Below, one piece after another: positions 28,801 to 37,662 of a stretch of 41,388 bases of DNA (position 1 is the first letter of the stretch; every line of letters starts with the position of its first letter). The stretch covers positions 1-41,388 of the forward strand of contig JAQGBZ010000487.1 in assembly GCA_034687125.1 (NCBI GenBank). Reading direction: 5' to 3'. Origin of the DNA: Neelides folsomi. Taxonomy: Eukaryota; Arthropoda; Collembola; Neelipleona; Neelidae. The notes beneath the pieces were generated by a model, which was given only the letters and a program-made list of their open reading frames with translations, made no database searches and was not told the origin of the DNA. The position numbers and the translations under genes were made by a program.

Positions 28801-31138
28801 CAATTCTACCAATTCACATTCTTTGAATAGGAGCGTAAAAAATTGAGAAGAGCATTTCCCCAAAAGGAACTTTTGTTCCCAAATCGAACATTAGTGCCAG
28901 GATTTGTAATATTTCAATTCCCTGGTTAATGAAACTAGCCGGGTTTTACTCGGAGCAACTGCCGGGTATTCCGGACTTTGTAAATTGAGTATTAAATAAT
29001 TTGAAAAGCTGAGATTTTTCAGTTTCAAAGAACTCGACATTTTCATTATGTTTCTGTTTCTCTTCATTTGCTCAGAGTTTCATTATCTCAATTTCCACAT
29101 CTGTATTTCCACAGGGATCTCGATGATTGCAATCTCGACCGTGGAGGGATACTACGGCTATTCTCTCTCTGCATGGATCTATGGCGTTTCTCTCGGTAAA
29201 ACTCAAAGTTCAAATTACCCGCTACTAATACTTACCCTAAAATACCCGCTTTATAATACCCACGATATAATACCCACTTTGTAATGCCCATGTTATAATA
29301 CCCGTTCTTTAATATCCATTATACCCACGCTTTAATACTCCTTAAAAGACTCATGAAAAAAAGAGTAAAAAGAGTTTTTTAGAATGTTGAAAGGAAAGTT
29401 AATAGAGTGTATGAAATCCAATTACGATTCTCATTTATTTCCAGGGGCGTATCTCTACACTCTTAAGATGCTCACAATGGATCTGACACGGAGCAAGCAC
29501 TGGGAACGGATGTGGTCCACCGTTCAATGTCTAATGTCTCCAGGGATCCTTCTCGGTTCGGCCGTGACCTCGTACTTGGGAAAACCCGGGTTTTTCCTAT
29601 GCGCTACGGCAGTCCTCGCCGGTGCTGTGTTGATCGGACTCCCCGTGTGCGACCTAACAAAGTGCGCCTCCCCGCCGCCGTCCTCGTCCGACGGGGAATC
29701 CCCAATTCCACCCGCTCCGCCCCCGGTACCGCCGACCAAATATTCAAAATTTCCTGGAAGCTATAGCGAGCTCTATCCGCTCCGAAGGGCCATTTCTCTC
29801 CAGCAGGGAACTCCATGTTGTTGTTCAGAAAATTGTACGGCTTGTTCCTACTGCCGGGATTGTTTTCCTTATGGCCCGGGCCAAACTCCTTATTTCTTCC
29901 CGTCTACTGGAATGATCCGATCGTTTTCACTACCGCAAGAACCGAGTTCCTCGAGCTTATTAAAAATTAAGACCCAAGGGACTCAAACCGCCCCTTCGAG
30001 TCCAACTCAACCACGTGCTAGGGAAATGGGTCGACAAGGCTTAGCCGGAAAACGCCAGCAGCATAAACATTCGGTGATGTTCGCGTCCAATCCTCAGCTT
30101 TATTCCCCAAACCCTTCACATGCTGGGCCAGATGAAGGGAAAAAAGATCAATTTGTTTTCCCTGCCAAGTCTTCAACCCCGGCTTTTACCCGCCATTATT
30201 TTGACTCATCCAAAATCACTGCAGCGAAGAATAAGAAATGGGGATCGAGTGGAAGCGTAAAGAGCGAAAACGTCCAAGTTCCCATTCATATTCCTCCACA
30301 GAAGCCCAAAGAAGGGAACAAATTTTATTTTCAACAACATGTCAATAATCAGCACCAGACGCCGCCACCTCTGCCTCCACATTCACAAAATCTCAACCAA
30401 CAACAGCAGCTTTTGCTCCACAGACAATATTTACAACAACGTCAACAGCAACAACTTCAGCAGCAGCAGCAACAACAAAAGCAAAAACATGCAACCCAGC
30501 AACCTTATTCTTACCAACAGGGTGTTGCCCAAGGGCCTTTGTCAAGCCTGAGCGGTTACAGCGATGCATCTGGCTACAGTGGACATTCTTCTCATGGAGG
30601 TCACAGGGCGGGTTTTAGCGGTGGAGCAGGCTTTAACTCCGGGGCAGGTTTTAGTGGTGGGGAGAATAGTGACAGCGGAGGTTTTATCACAAGTGGAAAT
30701 GGCCATTGGCATCACTCTCACAGTGGAAGAGAAAAGAAGAAAAGCTATAAAGTGTCAAGTGTGGATTTCAATGTTGAGGAGCCAAAATTCAATTCTCTTC
30801 GACGACCCCTTAATTCAAATGGTGGCCATGGAAGCAATTGCCATAAAGGTCACGGAGGTCATGGGGGTCATGGTTCCCATGGACATGCTTTTGTTTCGGT
30901 TTTCCCTCCCACTAGTGGATATCCTTACCCGCCAACTTCAACTTATCCTTTGAGTTTGAATGCGGCGGGATTGAAGGAGGAAAATTATGAGCAGGTGTTT
31001 TTGCCTTATCCACATCACATGATGGGAGCAGGGCCAATTCCTATTAATTATTCACATGGTCAGCCCAAACATTTTGCAAGGAGAAACACGTGGAATTCAA
31101 ACAAAGATAATCTCGAAGCAATAACTACTTCCATCTAA
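7835..31138 (+). CDS. Monocarboxylate transporter-like protein (SLC16/MCT family, MFS), 8 coding exons
   Basis: Predicted 12-pass plasma-membrane transporter of the major facilitator superfamily; the substrate cannot be read from sequence. Coding exons: 7835-7960, 22229-22391, 24255-24423, 27166-27463, 27784-27927, 28283-28457, 29115-29195, 29445-31138. All borders are GT-AG, every phase matches, and the sum is 2850 nt (949 aa). Exon 2 carries PEGGWGW, the SLC16 signature before TM1. TM2-TM3 lie in exon 3, TM4-TM6 in exon 4, TM7 in exon 5, TM8-TM9 in exons 6-7 and TM10-TM12 in exons 7-8. The loop between TM6 and TM7 is short for the family. The Asp-Arg pair of TM8 in proton-coupled MCT1-4 is not evident, so this looks like an orphan-type MCT. 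An in-frame TGA lies upstream of the chosen ATG, which is the first ATG after it. The family is near certain; exon 1, with only 42 codons 14 kb upstream, is the least secure part. Confidence 0.88.
9740..9960. repeat. Degenerate purine-rich repeat with CTCATAGAGA-like units
   Basis: Imperfect units such as actcatagac, actcatagag, ctcatggaga, ctcgtagagg, ctcgtagaag, agtcatagag and gcatagagat recur every 15-30 nt on a strand dominated by A and G, and fade into gaaggaatgaaggaa sequence up to about 10060. All frames close quickly, so this is noncoding. Confidence 0.6.
11743..11934 (+). other. Possible alternative first coding exon of the MCT-like gene
   Basis: An ATG at 11743 opens 64 codons of charged, ordinary-looking protein and reaches CGG followed by gtaaat, the same donor hexamer that ends exon 1. 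The phase at that donor is 0, so it would splice in frame to exon 2 at 22229. No conserved domain is seen and a chance open frame is quite possible. Confidence 0.2.
22392..24254 (+). other. Intron 2 of the MCT-like gene
   Basis: It begins gtaagg and ends ttatcag. Splicing joins C to AC and creates a His codon in ...SHVPHLLGGVSW, in phase. The open frames at 22806-23230 are short and unsupported. No other feature is visible. Confidence 0.75.
24424..27165 (+). other. Intron 3 of the MCT-like gene
   Basis: It begins gtaaac and ends tatatag, in phase 2. It holds AT-rich ATAC/GTAT tracts (24640-24960, 26160-26290, 26860-26960) and a MITE-like inverted repeat at 25891-26022, listed separately. No nested gene is supported; the frames at 25440-25840 and 26430-26663 lack support. 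Confidence 0.75.
25891..26022. mobile_element. MITE-like element with ~40-bp imperfect terminal inverted repeats
   Basis: The left arm (25891-25930) contains ggggcattaagacacatt and then tgccatctat. The right arm (25982-26022), read on the minus strand, contains ggggcgaattagaacaat and then tgccatctat. The arms match over most of 40 bp around a 51-bp AT-rich centre, with no coding capacity. A third related copy, in direct orientation to the left arm (attaagacacatt then ggccatc), lies at 25837-25860 just outside. No clear target-site duplication could be identified by eye, so the true ends may be wider. Confidence 0.5.
27993..28248. repeat. Interspersed ACTAAATNCTGAT words in intron 5
   Basis: Six near-identical words start at 27993, 28060, 28120, 28174, 28209 and 28235 inside the 355-bp intron between exons 5 and 6 of the MCT-like gene. 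Spacing shrinks from 67 to 26 bp toward the acceptor at 28282. All are on the transcribed sense strand. Confidence 0.65.
28458..29114 (+). other. Intron 6 of the MCT-like gene
   Basis: It runs from gtattc to tttccacag. Both flanks are phase 1 and splicing restores a Gly codon in LLTGISMIAIS. The sequence is AT-rich with no repeat or coding signal that I can support. Confidence 0.8.
29241..29324. repeat. 14-bp tandem repeat in intron 7
   Basis: Six contiguous 14-bp units begin at 29241, 29255, 29269, 29283, 29297 and 29311, with consensus AATACCCRYKNTAT. Weaker partial units extend on both sides, from about 29213 to 29340. The array fills over a third of the 249-bp intron 7 of the MCT-like gene. 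Confidence 0.8.
29651..31135 (+). other. Long low-complexity C-terminal tail of the MCT-like protein
   Basis: After TM12 the reading frame runs on for about 494 residues with no membrane segment, so the predicted cytosolic tail exceeds the transporter core. In order it holds a proline-rich stretch (29668-29740), a cysteine cluster (29816-29863), Ser/Pro/Lys-rich sequence, a glutamine-rich block of mixed CAA/CAG codons with a run of seven Gln (about 30391-30500), a Gly/Ser/Phe-rich block with FSGGAGF-type repeats (30572-30690) and a His/Gly block (30822-30893). It ends ...EAITTSI. The frame stays open through all of this, which supports coding. The tail looks intrinsically disordered; its function is unknown. 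Confidence 0.85.
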
Positions 31139-32715
31139 CTATCTTTAACAATCTTTACTTTACCAATTTGTAACATGAGTTTCTTTAATTTGATATTATG
31201 CAAGCGCTATAATTTATATTATAGATTTAATTGCAAACTTAATTTTAAAATGTATTACGAAAAATGTTTTACTTGTACGAAATAGAAGTGTGTACTGTAT
31301 TTATGGAATATGTTTATGGCTTGGCTTAATTAAGATTATGTAAAACTGTTACTTACAAACTTTTATTAATAACAATGCACGAGACCCGAATATTTTCCGA
31401 CTATGAATTTTTCCTGACCAGACGTTAATTAGAAGTAGTAATTTTAACCTTATCATACTGTATAACAATTTAATTTAGTTATTTTGTCTTGAATTATCGT
31501 TATCGTTGATCGGATTAAATACATAATAATTAGCAATAGTATACTCTGACTTGGCAAAATTTTAGTAGGCAGAAATTTAACATTCGGAATAAATTCCTAA
31601 CAATTATTGTGGGCCAGGAAATATTCATATCACGGGAAAAATTCGGGTTGCCACAATTCACAATTTTAGAAGCCTCGAATCTTTCATACATAATTACTAA
31701 ATAATTACATATTGTGATTAATTAATTAATTACCAAATTTCAACAAATGTAAAAAAAGAATTATAACCAATGCTGCAACACTCACCAGTATTTAATTGTG
31801 ATTGTGATCGTATCAGAAAATCATTTCAACAATTCAAATAAATGGTGTTCTTTGAAAATGTGATTTAAACTTTTAAAAATAAGAGAAAACGTGCCAACTA
31901 ACATTTAACTCATACTTATTATCTATCTAAATAATATGTAAATATTATTTTAACTAGGTTAGCAATAACTTATATATAAATATCATTGTTTTATTGTTTA
32001 ACATATGATAGATATTAAAAAGAATCTTTTGGAATTCTACGTAGTCAATGTATTGGTATAAGATGTACAGAATTTTATTATAGAAATGATTTCTCTTAAA
32101 TAGCTTTCTTTGACAATTATCTATTTTATTATTGTTAAGTTGATGTGCCATTTTGTACATGTGGTATGTGTTTATTTCTCTAATGATAAATGTTTTAGGT
32201 AAAAGTAAAATGAAAATTCCATGAGGTGTATTTATTATTACAAATTGCCGAGTTGAGGAATTTTACTCGTCGAGTGAGAATTCCAAATATTAATTATATG
32301 TTATTATATTTACAATAATGCAAAGTTGGCGACGGCTTAACGATGATGGTGAGAATTATTACGAGCTGGCTCCAATTAACTAATTGTAGTAGAAGAGATT
32401 CTAGCATTCGTAAATAAATTATTAACTCTTTGTATACACTTAAATCTCTTGTATTTAATTAATACAAAAAATACAATTGTTAAGATATGCATAATTAAAA
32501 AAGATTTTTAGAACTTCATTTAAAAAGTTAATGTTATTTGTATAAGCCAATTTGTAATTGAGCTAATTACAATTGCTAATGTTACATTTAACCAAGAGTT
32601 CATGACTTTAAAGTTTTTCTTATTTGATTGAATAAAAACATTTCACGGAAATTTTTAACGGAATTGACACTTTTTGGCATAATTTAAAATAAGAATTTTA
32701 ACGTTTTGTGAGAGA
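31139..32715 (+). other. 3' untranslated and intergenic DNA before IFT57
   Basis: AT-rich sequence without a supported ORF. Its first part is presumably the MCT-like 3' UTR, and the segment just before 32716 must hold the IFT57 promoter. I looked for a clear RFX-type X-box in the last 150 bp before the IFT57 start and saw none. Confidence 0.6.
31588..31842 (+). terminator. Candidate polyadenylation signals of the MCT-like gene
   Basis: AATAAA occurs at 31588-31593 and 31837-31842, 450 and 700 nt after the stop codon. The second is followed by T/G-rich sequence, as expected of a downstream element. Which is used is unknown. Confidence 0.4.
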
Positions 32716-35164
32716 ATGACGGGGATTTTGAAACCGCAAGAGGAACCCGGAATTGAAACTTGTCTCAAAAGCATCGAGGAAATTCCTGGTATATTGATTA
32801 AATTTTTCTTTCTTATCTGTAATTTCAAGATAATTAAAAGGCTAAAAATGATTTTTAATTAAAAGGAATTAAATATCACATTTATGGAAAATGTGACTCT
32901 TTGATGGATAAATTGGAACTTTTGAATTACCACGAATTGCTCGAAGACATGAAAATCCCGCCGTTCCACCGTTTATATTTCGCAACTCAAAAGAATCCCG
33001 GGGAACAGTTTTTCATTTTCACCCAATTGGCTGCTTGGCTTGTGCGGAGAAGCGGATGTTACTTTCCCGCTCCAACGGAAACTCAAGATCCAAATGGAAT
33101 CATTGCAAAAATTCTTGATGCGGTTCAAGATCATAAGGTAAAACGTTAATTAACTTTTATTGTTTAAGTTTTAATCGCTTTATGAATTTCAGAGCACTAA
33201 AACAATTTATTCTTCCAAACAACTTAAATCAGGATATGGAGAAGAAGTCGTGGAAATCCTGAAGATTTTGGTTGATCGCGCTCTGTCAGTTTTTAAACTC
33301 GACTTTGAACCGTAATTTAATTCTCAATTTCTTAACAAATCTTCAATTTAAATTCACATTAATATCAATAATTCTTTACATGATTGGTAATATTCAGGTT
33401 TTTCTTAACTAACTATTATTGATTTTCTATAAAAAATCTTTAATTCTCTTTCAGCCCAATTTTGAAGAACGATGGTGATAATTACAATGAGAGCTATGAA
33501 GACGAAGATGCGGAAATTGTAATTGAAGAAGAACCCGGTCTCGCTTTCCTCGTAGAAGATGAAGACGACGACGCGGGATACTTCGTTCTCAAAAATGAAA
33601 AATCTGTATAATATTAATTTCATGAAATTTTAAACTAGCAGTTAAATATATTTCAAATTTAAAATACTACAAGTCAAAAAATAATTTTAATTTCTTTAGG
33701 GTACACGTCCAAACACGGGAATTCCAACAAGTCAAGATTCTGCTCCTCAACGTTTAGCGGGAAGACCTCTAACAAGTCGCCCTGTCACTGTTCGCCCATC
33801 CACTGCAAAACTTGCGACCAACAAACTGATTTCAATTTCTTCTTCATCTCAAATCCTCCCAGGCAATATGATACCAACAATGCAAAATAAAATTGATCTC
33901 TACAGCTGGAAATCCGAATGCGAATCGATTGACGCAAAGTTGGCAAACTCATCGGGTATTTTTAATTGATTTTTTAATATGTAATTTGTTCAATTTAAAA
34001 AATCATGAAATAATTATTATAATATTTCGCAAATCAAATATTCTCAAAACTACTTTTAATTTTAAATTATAGTTTTAAATAATTAATTTTTAATATTTAA
34101 AGTGGCATTGAAAAATAAAATAACAATTATTTTGTATTTATTTTCGCCTTGAGGGGAAGGACCAACTCCGTGGGAATCCAAATTCAAGAATTTGGAGACT
34201 TTGACTCAAAAATGTGCTCGCGTGTACAAAGATCTGAGTGCTCATTTGAAGACAAATTTGGAAGTGGCGGAGCGCGACATGAAAGAAATTGAAAGTAAAG
34301 AATCCATCGTTCAAAACAATTACTTCCCATTAATCAAAAAACTCATTGAGGTTCAAGTAAGGAATTTTATATCAAACATTCAAACCCCTTAATAAAATAT
34401 ATTCTACTCATACATATACTTTTCTACCGCCTTAATATCACATAATATGATATGATACATTAGAAGTAAATACTAATACTATTACTTACATACATACTCG
34501 TACAAGCTCAATATCTTATTCTATACAAGTGTGTATGATGACTATAAAACCTACACTTTTATATGAAATTCGCGATTGCACTTTTCCACTGCTGACAATT
34601 ACATTTTTTAGAACGACGTGGAGACTCAAAAGAAGGAGCTAAATGAAGCGAGGAAAGAAATGGGCCAGAAACAAGAAGCTCTCGAAGCAGTCACAGATCA
34701 AGTAAAAGACGTTTCAAGACTCATTGAAGAACGTGCAAATTACTACACCGATAGAAGTAGGGAAAAACTCCATTTTCTCATTTATAGCCAATTTAATAGA
34801 AATTCAATATGGAATCAAATTGTCAATTACCATTTAATTGCAATTTAATGATATAATTTAAAAATTTAATGTTTTATACGAACCATTTTATAAGAATAAT
34901 TGGATTGTATTAAAATAATATTAAAATTGAATTAATCTAATTTATAACATATAATTAAAGATTTTAAAGATGTAATTTTAACTTCCAGATCCAATACTGG
35001 GAATCAAAAAAGACACTCTTGCAATGGTGAAGGAAATCAAAGACATGGACGTCCAAATTGGAATATTCGAAATGACGATTTTGAAACATCACGTCCAAGT
35101 TGAAGAAGATTACAATTCAAAAGTTTGGAACATTGGGAAAAAGCTGATCAAAATGACCAAATAA
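32716..35164 (+). CDS. IFT57: Intraflagellar transport protein 57 homolog, 8 exons
   Basis: Peripheral subunit of the IFT-B complex, which moves cargo along cilia; in the known complex it pairs with IFT20. Exons: 32716-32788, 32866-33137, 33193-33311, 33455-33605, 33700-33955, 34160-34356, 34612-34756, 34989-35164. All are GT-AG with consistent phases, totalling 1389 nt (462 aa; human IFT57 is about 429). The N-terminal calponin-homology-like domain (exons 1-3) shows MDKLELLNY, NPGEQFFIFTQLAAWLVRR and LKSGYGEEVV, close to conserved IFT57 blocks. Exon 4 is an acidic linker and exon 5 a Ser/Thr/Pro-rich linker. Exons 6-8 form the C-terminal coiled coil, with KDTLAMVKEI and MDVQIGIFE matching the family end. 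Introns are short (55-255 nt), unlike those of the gene upstream. In arthropods with cilia confined to sensory neurons and sperm, expression should be restricted; that is inference. Confidence 0.93.
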
Positions 35165-35231
35165 ATAAATGTTTATTATTTCATACAAAATCAATTTAAT
35201 TATTAGAATTCAGTTCAATTCAGTTTTTTAT

Positions 35232-35237
35232 AATAAA
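35232..35237 (+). terminator. Candidate IFT57 polyadenylation signal
   Basis: AATAAA lies 68 nt after the IFT57 stop. Two earlier AATAAA copies (35160-35165 and 35164-35169) overlap or abut the stop codon itself. The 120-bp gap to the convergent gene forces the two 3' ends close together. Confidence 0.45.
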
Positions 35238-35261
35238 ATTAGTTCTATTAAAGATGTTATT

Positions 35262-35289
35262 TTTATTAATTTTTAATTAATTTTTTATT
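35262..35289 (-). terminator. Candidate polyadenylation signals of the lysine-rich gene
   Basis: TTTATT on the plus strand (AATAAA on the minus strand) occurs at 35284-35289, overlapping the stop codon, and at 35262-35267 just beyond it. Cleavage after either would put the 3' end inside the 120-bp gap or the IFT57 3' UTR. Confidence 0.4.
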
Positions 35290-36522
35290 TAAATCGTTTT
35301 GTCCCAGTCAAAAACCGATTTTCCATATCGGTTCTCATCATTCCAATAGAGTCTTGCAAATATTTGAAACCTCTTGAACTTTTTGTACCTTTGTTCTTCT
35401 TCTCATTTAAACCGCCCGAGTCTTCATCTTTATTCGAATTTTTACTTTTTTTCTTCTCATTTGAACTTCCTGATTCTTGACCTTTGTTTGAATTTTTACT
35501 TTTCTTCTTTTCGCCATTTTCACTTCCGGGAGTTTTTGAATTTGATTCATTCATACTTCCTTTCTTCTTTTTCCCTCCTGTTGAGCTCGTTGAATTATTG
35601 CCCATCCCCTCCATCTTTTTCTTTTTCTTCTTTTTCTTCTTCTTCTTCTTCTTTTTGGGCTTTTTTTTAGGTTTCTTTTTCTTTTTCTTCTTTCCGCCCA
35701 TGTTCATACTCGAGGTTCCACCACCTTTGTTTTTCTTCCCACCGGAGGCCAATGCTGCTCCTCCGGCCAACCCAAGCGCTCCGCCAGCAACTCCACCGGC
35801 AACTCCGCCAGCTGCAGCTCCGGCTGCTCCAGCTAAAACTATGTTGGGGAAAACTGGTGGCTTCCATGTTTGTTCCTCGGTTTCGGTCCCAAAGTCTGGG
35901 AAATGGACGGGTTTGTACGATTTGACAAAATAATTTTTGAATCGATCGAAAATTCTAAAAAATATAATAACCATTATTTTTCAATTTTTGATTTAATCTT
36001 ATTTATTGATAGTTAACATAATATATTCATTGTTAATTTGTATTTGTATGTAAGAGTAATTTATGGACTGTTTCTTACGGTCGGGTTGGGCTTTTATTCT
36101 TTTTATTTTCCTGTCCACCTCCAAATCCACCAAAGCCAAAGAACATAAATCGGGGCTCGAAAAGTTCATCTTCATCCAAATCTTCCCGCTCTCCTTTTAC
36201 ATTCTAAATATAAAAAACGAACGAAATTAAGATTTACAAAATGAAATAGCCAATGTCAAACATATCTTTGAATTTTAAATAAATAATTTAAATATTTTAG
36301 CTTTATAAAATTAATTTTTTTGGAATATTGTTAATTCGAATAAAGCTATTTTAAAATAAATAAAAATACTTTTTCTTCATATTCAAAATTTTCTTCATGG
36401 ATGTTTTCCTCCGGTTCAAAGTGATCTGATTGGAAAATGATAATTGGATGGATTTGTTGGTAATTGTCACAAGAGGTGAGGAAAAGTGTGATAAATAAAG
36501 GAAGGAGGAGGAAAATCCGCAT
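35285..36522 (-). CDS. Predicted secreted or membrane-anchored Gly/Ala- and Lys-rich protein, 3 exons
   Basis: I do not recognise the family. Exons on the minus strand: 36522-36370, 36203-36079, 35954-35285; GT-AG introns, phases 0 and 2, 948 nt, 315 aa. The N-terminus MRIFLLLPLFITLFLTSC reads as a signal peptide. An acidic stretch (to about residue 65), a Phe/Gly patch (FMFFGFGGFGGG) and a linker (93-130) follow. Residues 133-165 are almost only Gly, Ala, Val and Leu in a GxxxG/AxxxA-like pattern, possibly a glycine-zipper membrane segment. Residues 181-206 are 24 Lys and 2 Pro. The rest is Lys/Ser/Asn-rich with EKKKSKNSNK twice, ending GTKRFK. The lysines are mixed AAA/AAG codons. The gene converges on IFT57 and shows no functional tie to it. 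The Lys-rich plus-strand complement opens as a Phe-rich frame, which is a shadow. Confidence 0.7.
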
Positions 36523-37662
36523 CTCTCATCCTTCCGATTTCACATCACTAAATGATTGGAATTTCTTCTATTCAACTTCTCTTTCTTTTAAATCTCGTTT
36601 ACAACTCATCAACTTATCATCTCTTAACTTATATCAAACCATTGTCATCCTCTTATCAAACTATATGTACAAATGATTCTTTGATATATTCAGTAAATCC
36701 ATACAATATAATCATCTTGCATTTATTCATCTTATAATCAAATTGTCAACACCAATCATCTATTCTCTATACTACAATACTACCTTCATACACATACCTT
36801 CATACATACACATTAGTACGTGCATATAATATTGAATCCCAAAAAGTATTTTATATAAATTTTATATATTCTAATATACCATACTGACCATACAATACTT
36901 ATATTTATATATATGGTACATTACATGGGTATTATGATGGGTATGGAATTAAAGGTATATGGTATGTAGTTTAAGTCAATGAATAAAACTTGGGATTTTC
37001 TTCTATTAAATGGGTGTTTTTCTTTGTGAGAATTGAAGATATTGAAGCAGAGCTTGTTAGCAGTTTCCTGAATTTCCGGCTCTGATTGAAACCAGTTTGG
37101 ATTGCCTCCTTTCAATTAACCAACAGCAAGAAAGGACGATGATGGGGAGAAAGGTTATTAAACCAACAAATATAGAAATATATAAAATATGCTTCAAAAT
37201 AATATTATGCTTATACGATGAGAATTAATGAGGTTTAAGGGTTTAACTATACATTTAACATTTAGCTTTTATATTTGTAATTTATTATACGAAATACATA
37301 TATGAATTACTAATAGGAAAGCAGACTGGTGGCTGATGATAATAACGAGGTGAATTTTAATTGATGCATTTAATGATCGTAAAGGCCCAAATTCCCACGC
37401 AGCTCAACTACAAATCAACGTCATTTAACATCAATTAAAGCCATTTAAAACATTTGTTAAAACTCGCAATTAATAAGTTAAGGTCAAACGTCAAGGGAAT
37501 TTTGTAGGAATTACGCAAATCATTTTTGAATATTTTTCACTCATTTTTCAAACACCATAATGGATAAAGCTAATATAGCAAAATTATTTGAATTATTTCA
37601 AAAAGATCTTTACGATAATTGGTATTTATTTGAATTTATTTACGGCTTAATTCTATCTAAAA
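36523..37662. other. Divergent intergenic region
   Basis: 1.1 kb separates two genes transcribed away from each other, so both promoters should lie here. It is AT-rich, with ATAC/CATAC simple sequence at about 36650-36960. An ATG at 37560 opens 73 codons that overlap the 37663 start in another frame; if transcribed it would be an upstream ORF. Nothing else is assignable. Confidence 0.55.

Noticed and set aside
30564..30953. 129-codon + frame inside exon 8 of the MCT-like gene
   Set aside because: A frame-shifted shadow of the Gly/His-rich tail; the main frame is longer and continues the transporter.
35484..35933. 149-codon Phe/Pro-rich + frame
   Set aside because: Antisense shadow of the Lys- and Gly/Ala-rich coding exon; poly-Lys on the minus strand reads as Phe/Ser/Leu on the plus strand.
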